In this document: positions 16,796 through 25,943 of the stretch, one piece after another
Layout: the number at the start of each line of letters is the position of its first letter
How positions within the stretch are numbered: the first letter of the stretch is position 1
Assembly (NCBI GenBank): GCA_013201395.1
Contig: JABMJD010000008.1
Location: 1-64,000, forward strand
Length of the DNA: 64,000 nucleotides
Origin: Candidatus Syntrophopropionicum ammoniitolerans
GTDB lineage: Bacteria > Bacillota > Desulfotomaculia > Desulfotomaculales > Pelotomaculaceae
Direction: 5' to 3'
Translations under genes and position numbers: made by a program
The notes under the pieces: model-generated
What the model saw: only the letters and a program-made list of their open reading frames with translations
What the model was told of the DNA's origin: nothing
The model's database searches: none

Positions 16796-18289
16796 ATGGT
16801 GCTGACAGGAGCCGTGAATAATATGTTGTCCCGGCAAAAAAAGGGTATACATTTTCCCCCCACCAGGGAAGAACCACGTGAATTTGACCAGCTGATGGTT
16901 GCTATACTGGCCGGTGACGTACCCACCAACGGGGCACAGTGGAATAGTGGTTTTTCCCTGAGGGTGGATGCCCAACAGCGGAACCAAATTCCTATGTCGC
17001 CAGAGTTAACTGATGGATTGGCAAGGGTAACTGGGGAAGATGTTCTTTCGGGAGAGATCATGGTGCCGGAAAAGGCCGGGATTGCCGGGGCTCAACAGGT
17101 ATTTGCAGACTGTCTGGTCCCTGGACAGGTAGCGGGCGCCACTGCTGCCAATGGACTGGTTAATCATGTCCCCAAAGGGGCACCGGCATTCCCGGTGCAG
17201 CCGGAAGGAGAGATGGGCCTTCACCAGGTTGTCCAGGGGTGCACGACGACCCCTGAACCTATGGCCGGCACTATTGTTTTCAATCCAGGCCCGGCCGATC
17301 AGGGTGTTAATAAGTGTGCGCTCCCTTTTGATAATGTATTCAAGGTGGACTCTGCATTTCCTGTGCAGCAGGAAGAGGCCATGTTGCAGGTAAAAACAGG
17401 GCTGGTTGGCCAGTCTTTTGAAGACGGTTCAGCCGGGGGAGAATCTAAACAGCCGGCATTGATGTCAGACCAGCCGCCACCCGGCCGGCAGTCCCAGGCT
17501 ACTAATCTGGTGGGGGTGGCCGGGATTGGGAGTCACCGGATTGTTGAACGGCATGCCTTTTCTGAAGAGGCACCGGTGGACGCGGCAACTATTACCGGTA
17601 ACCCGGTAAGAGAAGGATCTGAAAAAATCGCCGCCCACCTGCAGCGTGTGTTTAGAGTGCCGGAGATCGCTAGTAGGCAAGACCAGGGGCAACTGGACAA
17701 GCCCGGCGCCAATGGGGTTACTATTGACCAGGGAGGCAGCCCCTCTGAGGCACCCACGTCTGGTAGTGGGACTGGCTCTACTGCTGCATTTGAGGCTGTC
17801 CTGTCTCAGACAAATGTCCCCCAGTCCGAGCTCTTTTTGCCAGGTGTTAGCTGGCTAGATCTTAAAGCCCAATTGGCTCGGGAGCTAAAACAAATTCTAA
17901 ACACCCGCCAGGGCAGTCAGCAAACAGAGGTGCAGCTTAAGCTGGTTCCGGAACATCTGGGCCGGCTAACCATCAGAATGTTTATTGAACAGGGTGAATT
18001 AAGTGTTTATTTCTATACGGGCAACCAGCAGGTTAAAGAGGTTTTAGAGGGTTCACTGCAGCACTTGAGGGATTCCCTTAACCAGCATAATTTACGGTTG
18101 GATCAAGCCTTTGTTCTTACAGAAGATGGGGGTGGGGATGGTATAGGCCGTCAAGGTGCCCAAGGGAACAGCAGATCCCGGTGGGCATACATAGGTTCCC
18201 AAAAAGGTGCCTTCTCCGGGGAGCAACTTGAAGGGGCGCCTTTAACCCCAATGGAAAAGAGCATCGGCCGCATTAATTATTTAATTTAA
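16796..18289 (+). CDS. fliK: Flagellar hook-length control protein FliK
   Basis: C-terminal EVQLKLVPEHLGRLTIRMFIEQGELSVYFYTGNQQVKEVLEGSLQHLRDSLNQHNL. Confidence 0.92.
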   Translation: MVLTGAVNNMLSRQKKGIHFPPTREEPREFDQLMVAILAGDVPTNGAQWNSGFSLRVDAQQRNQIPMSPELTDGLARVTGEDVLSGEIMVPEKAGIAGAQQVFADCLVPGQVAGATAANGLVNHVPKGAPAFPVQPEGEMGLHQVVQGCTTTPEPMAGTIVFNPGPADQGVNKCALPFDNVFKVDSAFPVQQEEAMLQVKTGLVGQSFEDGSAGGESKQPALMSDQPPPGRQSQATNLVGVAGIGSHRIVERHAFSEEAPVDAATITGNPVREGSEKIAAHLQRVFRVPEIASRQDQGQLDKPGANGVTIDQGGSPSEAPTSGSGTGSTAAFEAVLSQTNVPQSELFLPGVSWLDLKAQLARELKQILNTRQGSQQTEVQLKLVPEHLGRLTIRMFIEQGELSVYFYTGNQQVKEVLEGSLQHLRDSLNQHNLRLDQAFVLTEDGGGDGIGRQGAQGNSRSRWAYIGSQKGAFSGEQLEGAPLTPMEKSIGRINYLI

Positions 18290-18303
18290 AAGGGGGTGGC
18301 ACC

Positions 18304-18720
18304 TTGCAGGTAAATGCAGCAACCGGCTATGGCCAACAGGCCCATACTGTCGCAACGCCAGTGAAAAACCTGGACAAGGATGCCTTTCTATTATTGTTTG
18401 TGGAACAACTAAAAAACCAGAACCCTATGAGTCCCCAGGACTCCGGTGAGTTTATGGCCCAGATGGCCCAGTTCAGCATGCTTGAACAGCTGACTAATAT
18501 AAATGAGAATATTTTACAGGCCAGGCTGACTCAGTCCATAGGGGGGGCAGCGGCACTCCTGGGTAAACAGGCTACAGTTAAAACGATAGATGGTCTGATA
18601 TCCGGGTGTGTAGAAAAAATAACTGTGGTTGGTTATGATGTTCAGGTTGTAATCGAGGGCAAATGTTACGGCCTGGATCAAGTGAGCGAGTTGAGGCCGG
18701 GGGTGTCCACCCCGGAATAA
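18304..18720 (+). CDS. flgD: Flagellar hook assembly protein FlgD
   Basis: LDKDAFLLLFVEQLKNQNPMSPQDSGEFMAQMAQFSMLEQLTNI. Confidence 0.95.
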   Translation: MQVNAATGYGQQAHTVATPVKNLDKDAFLLLFVEQLKNQNPMSPQDSGEFMAQMAQFSMLEQLTNINENILQARLTQSIGGAAALLGKQATVKTIDGLISGCVEKITVVGYDVQVVIEGKCYGLDQVSELRPGVSTPE

Positions 18721-18751
18721 AGGTGGCCCAACCAAAAGGAGGCTAATAATA

Positions 18752-19579
18752 ATGATCAGATCTCTATACTCGGGTGCCTTGGGTATGAAGAACCACCAGA
18801 TTCGAATGGATGTGATCAGTAATAATATTGCCAATGTCAACACTACTGGTTTTAAAAGCAGCCGAGCCAATTTTGAGGAAGTGTTGGTACAGACCCTGCG
18901 TTCTCCCAGTGGTCCAAGTGATGACGGTGGTCTTGGTTCCATAAACCCGTCCCAGGTAGGCACCGGTGTGGGGCTGGCTAGTATTGATATGGATATGGGC
19001 CAGGGTGCCATGCAGAGCACCGGCCGCAGCCTGGATCTGGCTATTGAGGGAAACGGTTTTTTTCAGGTCACTGATGGGACTAACACCTTTTATACCAGGA
19101 ACGGGGTGTTCTACATTGATACAGAGGGTTACCTGGTGGATGGCAACGGATACAGGCTAAGTGATGGTGAAGGTGGTGGTGATAATCCGGGGGAGGTTAT
19201 CCAATTAGTCGATGATGAAGAGACAGTAGTGGGCACCATAAATATTGCTGCAGACGGCACAATTACTGCTTTTGATACTGATGGGGTGGATCTAGATGTT
19301 TACCAAAAAATCGGCCTTTATTCTTTTGTTAACCAGGAGGGCCTGGCCAGGGCCGGCCATAACTATTACCAGCAAACAGAGGCCAGTGGGGAGGCAAAAT
19401 CTATAGATGCAGTGGGCACCACCAGCAAAATCAACTCCAAATACCTGGAAATGTCCAATGTGGATCTCACAGATGAATTTGTGAATATGATTACTACCCA
19501 GAGGGGTTATCAAGCCAATGGGCGGGCCATTACCACCTCGGATCAGATGTTGTTGGAATTATTGGACATTAAGAGATAA
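18752..19579 (+). CDS. flgE: Short flagellar hook-basal body protein, positional FlgE (Bacillus-type length)
   Basis: MIRSLYSGALGMKNHQIRMDVISNNIANVNTTGFKSSRANF; 275 aa; directly after flgD. Confidence 0.8.
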   Translation: MIRSLYSGALGMKNHQIRMDVISNNIANVNTTGFKSSRANFEEVLVQTLRSPSGPSDDGGLGSINPSQVGTGVGLASIDMDMGQGAMQSTGRSLDLAIEGNGFFQVTDGTNTFYTRNGVFYIDTEGYLVDGNGYRLSDGEGGGDNPGEVIQLVDDEETVVGTINIAADGTITAFDTDGVDLDVYQKIGLYSFVNQEGLARAGHNYYQQTEASGEAKSIDAVGTTSKINSKYLEMSNVDLTDEFVNMITTQRGYQANGRAITTSDQMLLELLDIKR

Positions 19580-19603
19580 TTAATTGTATCTTTACTGTGT
19601 AAA

Positions 19604-20101
19604 GTGGGTGAAAGAGTGCCTGTAAGTGAAGCGCCCGGGGTCAAAGGGAAGACTGGGCAAAAAACCAAGCCCCATAAGAATAAATTATCAATCTTGCTGT
19701 TAGTGGCAGTGTTTTTGGCCGGCCTATTTACAGGCGGGTACTATTATGTGAATTCGCCCGGAGCAGCCGGTGGTTCAAGGATAATGGGTGCGGCGATGAC
19801 ATCCAGTTTGGATCTGGGTGAGATAGTGGTGAATATTAATGGAGATGGCAGGGGGCATTACCTCAGGGTGAATGTTACTATTGAATACCCCAAAGATAGA
19901 AAACTATCCAGGGAACTTGCAGTAAAAAGACCTCAGCTATTGGACATTATCATCACCACCCTGCGCAGCAAAACCCTGGAAGAGGTGGGGCATGTGGGCT
20001 CAGTTGACGTTATTAGAGATAACCTGCTTGAGGAAATAAACAAAAACCTGGATAGTGGTAGGGTGACTACTATCTATTTCACAGACTATCTGTTTCATTA
20101 A
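19604..20101 (+). CDS. fliL: Flagellar basal body-associated protein FliL
   Basis: N-terminal TM; DLGEIVVNINGDGRGHYLRVNVTIEYP..RPQLLDIIITTLRSKT. Confidence 0.92.
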   Translation: MGERVPVSEAPGVKGKTGQKTKPHKNKLSILLLVAVFLAGLFTGGYYYVNSPGAAGGSRIMGAAMTSSLDLGEIVVNINGDGRGHYLRVNVTIEYPKDRKLSRELAVKRPQLLDIIITTLRSKTLEEVGHVGSVDVIRDNLLEEINKNLDSGRVTTIYFTDYLFH

Positions 20102-20113
20102 GGGGAAGTTGCT

Positions 20114-20494
20114 ATGTTGACTGAAGATGAAATCAGGTCCTTCCTGGCCGGTGGGAACAATAGCAAAATAAGCATTAAAAAGGTGGAGTTTCCTACCCTG
20201 GAACAGGCCCAGGTAAAAGGCAATGTGAAAGTTAGCATGTCTCATCTTGAAGATGTCCAGGTTGAAATTACTGCTGAACTTGGGCAGGTAGAGAAAAAAA
20301 CATGGGAGATACTTGAGCTTTCTGAAGGTTCAATTATTAAACTTAACAATGGGGTGGGTAACGGGATCGCAGTATTCATGAATCAGAAGCAGTTTGCTAA
20401 AGGCGAAGTGGTTATCGTCAATGATAATTTTGGTGTACATATCAGTGAAGTGAATCATGGCCAGAAGCTGAAACTAACTGAGAAACTGCTATGA
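20114..20494 (+). CDS. Stand-alone SpoA-domain (FliN-like) C-ring protein
   Basis: MLTEDEIRSFLAGG N-peptide; VQVEITAELGQVEKKTWEILELSEGSIIKLNNGVGNGIAVFMNQKQFAKGEVVIVNDNFGVHI. Confidence 0.88.
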   Translation: MLTEDEIRSFLAGGNNSKISIKKVEFPTLEQAQVKGNVKVSMSHLEDVQVEITAELGQVEKKTWEILELSEGSIIKLNNGVGNGIAVFMNQKQFAKGEVVIVNDNFGVHISEVNHGQKLKLTEKLL

Positions 20495-21687
20495 GTGGTG
20501 GTGATCTTGTCTGGACGGTAGTGCGTTTGTTTGTAGCCCTGCCTCTAGTTCTCGGTCTGGCCTATTTGGTTTTAAAGTATGGTCTTTCCCGCCGTTATAC
20601 AGTGGCAAGGGGAAGGCCCCGGATGAAACTGGTAGAACAACTGTCGTTGGGGCCGAAAACCATCCTGAGCCTGGTAGCATTTGATGGTAAATACTATCTC
20701 TTTGCCCACCAGGATAATGCTGTAAGTTTGATAAAAGAGCTGGACGAGCTTGCTGATGCTGGTGAAATAATTGATGAGAACATGGAACAGTTTACACCGC
20801 GCACAGCCAGGGAGTTTGATAAGCTTCTGAAGTCTATGGCCTCTGATGCGCCGGGAAAACTCCATAAAATTAAAAAAACAATTTGGACCAGTCTGACTGC
20901 AGAAGGTACCCTGGGTCCGGGGAAAATAGGGTTAAGGGTTGCACTTCTGGTGATTTTACTAATATTGATCATCGGTGTGATCCTGATGTTCGGTAGGGAA
21001 GCGGCGGCCCAGCCCTTGCCGGCCATAGATCTGAATGTGCATCCTGCCGATAGCCCGGCCCAGGTGGTGGATAGTTTAAAGTTGTTGGTGCTGCTGACAC
21101 TTTTGACCCTGGCACCGGCTATTCTGGTGATGCTCACTTCATTTACCAGGATCATTATTGTCTTATCTTTACTGCGCAACGCCCTGGGGGTACAAGCTGT
21201 ACCGGCTAACCAGATAATTATCGGGCTGGCCATATTCCTTACTGTTTTTATTATGGCCCCCACCGGCAAAGAAATTAATGAGCTGGCGATTCAACCTTAT
21301 TTGAACAACCAGATTGGCCAGGAGGAGGCCCAGGAACTGGGGGCCCAGCCGCTGCGGGAATTTATGTTGCGGCAAACCAGGGAAAAGGACCTGGAATTGT
21401 TCATCAACCTGGCCAAGATAGAAAAACCGGGTACACCTGATGATGTGCCCCTGCACATCGTGGTTCCCTCCTTTGTAGTCAGTGAACTGAAAACTGCCTT
21501 TGAAATAGGGTTTTTGCTGTTTGTTCCTTTCCTGGTAATAGATATGGTGGTAGCAAGTATCCTAATGTCTATGGGCATGTTTATGTTGCCGCCGATAATG
21601 ATTTCCCTACCCTTTAAATTGCTGTTATTTGTTATGGTGGACGGTTGGTATCTGGTGGTTAAGTCTCTTGTGGAGAGCTTTAGGTAA
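20491..21687 (+). CDS. fliP: Fused FliO-FliP flagellar export gate protein
   Basis: Residues 1-~100 FliO-like (single TM, RMKLVEQLSLGPKTILSLVAFDGKYYLFA); from ~150 FliP (LTLAPAILVMLTSFTRIIIVLSLLRNALG, LLPPIMISLPFKLLLF-type) in one uninterrupted ORF. Confidence 0.93.
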   Translation: MSGGDLVWTVVRLFVALPLVLGLAYLVLKYGLSRRYTVARGRPRMKLVEQLSLGPKTILSLVAFDGKYYLFAHQDNAVSLIKELDELADAGEIIDENMEQFTPRTAREFDKLLKSMASDAPGKLHKIKKTIWTSLTAEGTLGPGKIGLRVALLVILLILIIGVILMFGREAAAQPLPAIDLNVHPADSPAQVVDSLKLLVLLTLLTLAPAILVMLTSFTRIIIVLSLLRNALGVQAVPANQIIIGLAIFLTVFIMAPTGKEINELAIQPYLNNQIGQEEAQELGAQPLREFMLRQTREKDLELFINLAKIEKPGTPDDVPLHIVVPSFVVSELKTAFEIGFLLFVPFLVIDMVVASILMSMGMFMLPPIMISLPFKLLLFVMVDGWYLVVKSLVESFR

Positions 21688-21699
21688 GGGGGAGGGGTA

Positions 21700-21969
21700 T
21701 TGACTCAAACTTTTGTGATTCACCTGGCCCGTGAGGCCCTGCTGATGACTTTGGCCCTAGCTGGACCGGTAATGGCCGTGGCCCTATCCATTGGTCTGAT
21801 AATTAGTATTCTGCAAGCAGCTACCCAGGTTCAGGATCAGATGCTGAACATGGCGCCGAAAATCCTCGGTGTTTTCCTGGTACTAATGCTATTGGGGGCG
21901 TGGATGCTGAATATTGCCATTAGTTTTACAACCAATCTTTTTACCCAGATTCCCAGTATAGTTCGCTAA
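21700..21969 (+). CDS. fliQ: Flagellar biosynthesis protein FliQ
   Basis: 89 aa; GPVMAVALSIGLIISILQAATQVQDQML. Confidence 0.96.
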   Translation: MTQTFVIHLAREALLMTLALAGPVMAVALSIGLIISILQAATQVQDQMLNMAPKILGVFLVLMLLGAWMLNIAISFTTNLFTQIPSIVR

Positions 21970-21985
21970 CGGGGGTGGTGATGTT

Positions 21986-22750
21986 TTGCCCGACTGGGAA
22001 CAGTATGCCGCCTTTTTGTTGGTGTTTATGCGTGTGATTGCCTTTATGGTTTCCGGTCCCCTTTATGCAATCAAGGGTATTCCGCCACTCTTTAAGGTAG
22101 CTTCTTCCCTGGCCCTGGCGGTGGTTATTTATCCCGTAGTGGAATTTGAGTTCCCATTACCGGCAGGTACCTGGGGTTTTGGTCTGGCCGTGGTTAGTGA
22201 AATTGGTGTCGGCCTTTTGCTGGGTTTTGCAGTGACCATGATTTTAAACAGCATCAGGATGGCCGGGGCCTTTATCGACCTGCAGATCGGCTACGCCATG
22301 TCAAACGTTGTTGGTCCGTCAACTGGGACTATGGGCACCTTGCTTTCCCAGTATCTTTATTTACTGGGGCTAGTATTCTTCCTGGTGATTAACGGTCATC
22401 ATACCCTTATTATCGCCCTGACCAAGAGCTATCTGTTTGTGCCTTTGAGTACGGCTGCTTTTAGTGGTGCCATATCCCCTGTGCTTTTAAATATATTTGC
22501 CGGTACATTTACCTTTGGCTTTCAAGTGGCTGCACCAATTCTAGCTGTGGTGCTGGTGACCGACCTGGCTTTGGGTTTCTTAACCCGAACAACCCCGCAG
22601 ATTAATGTATTCCTAACTGGTTTTCCTATTAAAATAACCGTTGGCCTTTTAACATTAAGTTTTTTGGTACCATTTTATGGCTCCGTGTTTAGTTCATTAC
22701 TGGGTACAATTGAAAAAGATTTATATTCACTGTTGGAAGTGTTGAGATAG
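21986..22750 (+). CDS. fliR: Flagellar biosynthesis protein FliR
   Basis: Multi-TM, GLLLGFAVTMILNSIRMAGAFIDLQIGYAM. Confidence 0.96.
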   Translation: MPDWEQYAAFLLVFMRVIAFMVSGPLYAIKGIPPLFKVASSLALAVVIYPVVEFEFPLPAGTWGFGLAVVSEIGVGLLLGFAVTMILNSIRMAGAFIDLQIGYAMSNVVGPSTGTMGTLLSQYLYLLGLVFFLVINGHHTLIIALTKSYLFVPLSTAAFSGAISPVLLNIFAGTFTFGFQVAAPILAVVLVTDLALGFLTRTTPQINVFLTGFPIKITVGLLTLSFLVPFYGSVFSSLLGTIEKDLYSLLEVLR

Positions 22751-23833
22751 ATGGCTGCCGGCGCACAGGAGAAAACAGAAAAGGCCACGCCGCGACGAAT
22801 CAAGGAGGCACGTCGCAAGGGTCAGGTGGCCAGAAGTACTGACCTGACCGGTGCTTTGTGCCTGCTGGCAATGGTAGCCTTATTTTATGCAATAAATGAT
22901 CAGTTGATTTATGATTTGCGGGTCTACCTGACCAGCTATTTCAGCCAGGTGGCACACCTGCATATTTTTGAAAACAGGCAAGCAGTGTCGCTAAATAATG
23001 CGGCCTCTATTTATTTGAAGTCGATAGCACCTTTTTTGGGGACAGCCTTCATTGTGGTTATAGCAGCTAACCTGGTTCAGGTGGGATTTTTATTTGCTTC
23101 CGAGTCCCTGAAGCCCAAGGTGGAGACCTTGAATCCGGTATCCGGCTTGCAACGCATGTTCTCCACCCGCAGTGCGGTAGAGTTAATCAAGTCTATTTTA
23201 AAACTGACCATGATTAGTGGTGTCACCTATTTATTGATCAAGGGCAACCTGGATGAGCTTTTGTTGGTGTTCAGACTCCCCCCGGAAGGGATTTATCGCA
23301 CCATTGTTGCTTTTGTTTTAACAGTAGCCTGGTGGGGGGCATTGGCCTACTTGGTCCTGGCGCTGTGTGACTATATGTACCAACGGTATGAATATGATAA
23401 AAGTTTGAAAATGGACAAGCATGAGGTTAAGGAAGAATTCAAACAGAGTGAAGGTGATCCGCTGGTTAAATCCAGACAGCGGGAGATGCGCCACAGTATG
23501 TCTTTAAACAATATTATCAGTGAGGTGCCACAAGCAACAGTGGTGATCACCAACCCCACCCACCTGGCAGTGGCCTTGCTCTATAGGCAAGGGGAGATGT
23601 CCGCACCCAAGTTGGTGGCTAAAGGCGCCGGTTGGTTGGCGGAAAAAATCAAGGAAGTTGCCCGATCAAATGGTGTCCCAGTGATAGAGAACAGGGAAGT
23701 GGCACGCTTTCTGTTCCAAAGTGTGGATGTGGGGCGGGAAATCCCACTAGAGGTTTACCAGGCCGTCGCCCAGGTCCTGGCGTTGGTTTACCGGCTGAAA
23801 GCAAAAGAAAAATACAAAGCAACTGATTGGTAA
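22751..23833 (+). CDS. flhB: Flagellar biosynthesis protein FlhB
   Basis: EKTEKATPRRIKEARRKGQVARS; VITNPTHLAVALLY (NPTH autocleavage motif). Confidence 0.98.
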   Translation: MAAGAQEKTEKATPRRIKEARRKGQVARSTDLTGALCLLAMVALFYAINDQLIYDLRVYLTSYFSQVAHLHIFENRQAVSLNNAASIYLKSIAPFLGTAFIVVIAANLVQVGFLFASESLKPKVETLNPVSGLQRMFSTRSAVELIKSILKLTMISGVTYLLIKGNLDELLLVFRLPPEGIYRTIVAFVLTVAWWGALAYLVLALCDYMYQRYEYDKSLKMDKHEVKEEFKQSEGDPLVKSRQREMRHSMSLNNIISEVPQATVVITNPTHLAVALLYRQGEMSAPKLVAKGAGWLAEKIKEVARSNGVPVIENREVARFLFQSVDVGREIPLEVYQAVAQVLALVYRLKAKEKYKATDW

Positions 23834-23858
23834 TTTACGGTTACCGGGGGTTATTATC

Positions 23859-25943
23859 ATGGCTTCACCGGCTCCATTAATTGTCACTGCTAACACTTAC
23901 ATAAGAAAAAATACCGATTTAATTATCGTGGGGTTGATTATCTGTATGATCCTGCTGATGATCATCCCTCTTTCACCTGGTATACTGGATGTTTTGCTGG
24001 CGTTAAGCATTACCCTGGCGCTGGTAATCCTTTTGATAACTATGTTTACCCTGGAGCCATTGCAGTTTTCAGTGTTTCCCTCGCTATTACTGGTGGCTAC
24101 CCTTTACCGGTTGGCCCTAAGTATTTCCTCCACCCGGTTAATCCTCAGTGACGCTGCTGCCGGTAAGGTGATTGCCGCCTTTGGCGGTTTTGTGGTTGCC
24201 GGGAACTATGTGGTTGGTTTTGTGATTTTCATAATCATTACTATTATCCAGTTTGTGGTGATCACTAACGGTGCGGGCAGGGTTGCTGAGATTGCCGCCA
24301 GATTTACATTGGATGCTATGCCGGGCAAGCAGATGAGTATTGATGCCGAATTTAACAGTGGCCTAATTAATGAATCTGAAGCCCGCGCCCGGCGCAAGCG
24401 CCTGCAGCGGGAAGCGGACTTTTTCGGTGCTATGGACGGGGCCAGCAAGTTTGTTAGGGGCGATGCTATCGCCGGTATCATTATCATTATTATTAATATC
24501 CTGGGTGGCTTTGTTATTGGGGTAACCCAAAAGGGCATGCAATTGCTGGAAGCAGTACAGACCTACACCCTGCTGACTATTGGGGATGGCTTGGTGACCC
24601 AGATACCGGCACTGGTAATCGCTACCGCTACAGGCATTTTGGTTACTCGCTCCACCTCAGATGCCAGTTTTGGCAAGGAGCTCACCAGCCAGTTTACAAA
24701 TTTCCCTAAGGCCCTGATGATGGCTGCGGGCATCCTTTTTATTCTAGGGCTTGTCCCGGCAATGCCCAACCTGTTGTTTCTTTCCCTGGCCGGTATTACC
24801 GGGTATGGTGCATTCAACATGATAAAGGGGGATAAGCAAAGGCAGGCCAAAGAGCAGGAGCAAATGGCTGCCCAAAAGATCCAGGCTCAGAAAAAAGAGC
24901 CGGAAAACATTTTTTCCTATTTTCAGGTGGATACCCTGGAAATCGAGATTGGCTACAACCTCATCTCCCTGACGGAGGAAAAGCAGGGTGGTGATTTATT
25001 GCAACGCCTGGCCGCCGTTAGAAGGCAATGTGCGGCGGAAATGGGTATTTATGTCCGGCCAATCCGTATACGTGATAATCTGCAGCTCAACCCTGGTGCC
25101 TATTCAATTAAACTACGTGGGATTGAGGTCGCCTCTGGGGAGTTGATGCCGGCCCACTACCTGGCTATGAACCCATTGGATCAGGAAATTGATATTAAGG
25201 GCATATCAACCACAGAGCCTACCTTTGGGCTTCCCGCCTGGTGGGTATCCACCGATGAGCGGGAACGGCTGGAAATGGCAGGTTGTACAGTGGTGGATAA
25301 TTCCACTGTTCTGGTAACACATTTGACAGAGATTATTAAACTAAATGCCCATGAGCTTTTGGGCAGGCAAGAAGTTAAGGAACTGTTGGATGTGGTAAAA
25401 GAAAAAACCCCGGTGGTAGTTGAGGAATTGGTTCCGGATTTGCTGACAATGGGCGAGGTGCAAAAAATTTTACAAAATCTACTGCGTGAGAAGGTTCCCA
25501 TTAGGGATCTGGCCGGTATCCTAGAGGCTCTGTCCGATGGGGCCAGGGCCAGTAAAGATGCAGACTTTCTTACCGAATGGGCCCGGCAGTCCCTGGGTAG
25601 AACAATTTGCCGTCAATATAGTGGGACGGAGGGGAAAATTGCCGTACTCACCCTGCACCCAAAATTAGAGCAGCTACTAACAGATTCTATCGAGCAGACC
25701 CAGATTGGTTCCTACCCTGTTCTAGAGCCACAGGTGGCCAGTCGGGTTTTTAACAGGTTAAAGGAATCAGCAGAAAAACTTAGTTTGCAAAACCTGCCCC
25801 CGGTGCTGATTTCTTCATCCCGGGTGAGATTACCCTTGCGGAGGTTAATAGAAAAAAACCTACCCAACCTGGCAGTTCTCTCTCTTAATGAGATTGATCC
25901 CAATATTGAAATAGAGGTCGTGGGGACGGTGATGCTGGAGTGA
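23859..25943 (+). CDS. flhA: Flagellar biosynthesis protein FlhA
   Basis: RVAEIAARFTLDAMPGKQMSIDAEFNSGLI FHIPEP-like signature. Confidence 0.98.
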   Translation: MASPAPLIVTANTYIRKNTDLIIVGLIICMILLMIIPLSPGILDVLLALSITLALVILLITMFTLEPLQFSVFPSLLLVATLYRLALSISSTRLILSDAAAGKVIAAFGGFVVAGNYVVGFVIFIIITIIQFVVITNGAGRVAEIAARFTLDAMPGKQMSIDAEFNSGLINESEARARRKRLQREADFFGAMDGASKFVRGDAIAGIIIIIINILGGFVIGVTQKGMQLLEAVQTYTLLTIGDGLVTQIPALVIATATGILVTRSTSDASFGKELTSQFTNFPKALMMAAGILFILGLVPAMPNLLFLSLAGITGYGAFNMIKGDKQRQAKEQEQMAAQKIQAQKKEPENIFSYFQVDTLEIEIGYNLISLTEEKQGGDLLQRLAAVRRQCAAEMGIYVRPIRIRDNLQLNPGAYSIKLRGIEVASGELMPAHYLAMNPLDQEIDIKGISTTEPTFGLPAWWVSTDERERLEMAGCTVVDNSTVLVTHLTEIIKLNAHELLGRQEVKELLDVVKEKTPVVVEELVPDLLTMGEVQKILQNLLREKVPIRDLAGILEALSDGARASKDADFLTEWARQSLGRTICRQYSGTEGKIAVLTLHPKLEQLLTDSIEQTQIGSYPVLEPQVASRVFNRLKESAEKLSLQNLPPVLISSSRVRLPLRRLIEKNLPNLAVLSLNEIDPNIEIEVVGTVMLE

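Noticed and set aside
18752-19579. Unusually short hook protein as a novelty
   Set aside because: 275 aa is comparable to the short Bacillus-type FlgE, so not remarkable by itself
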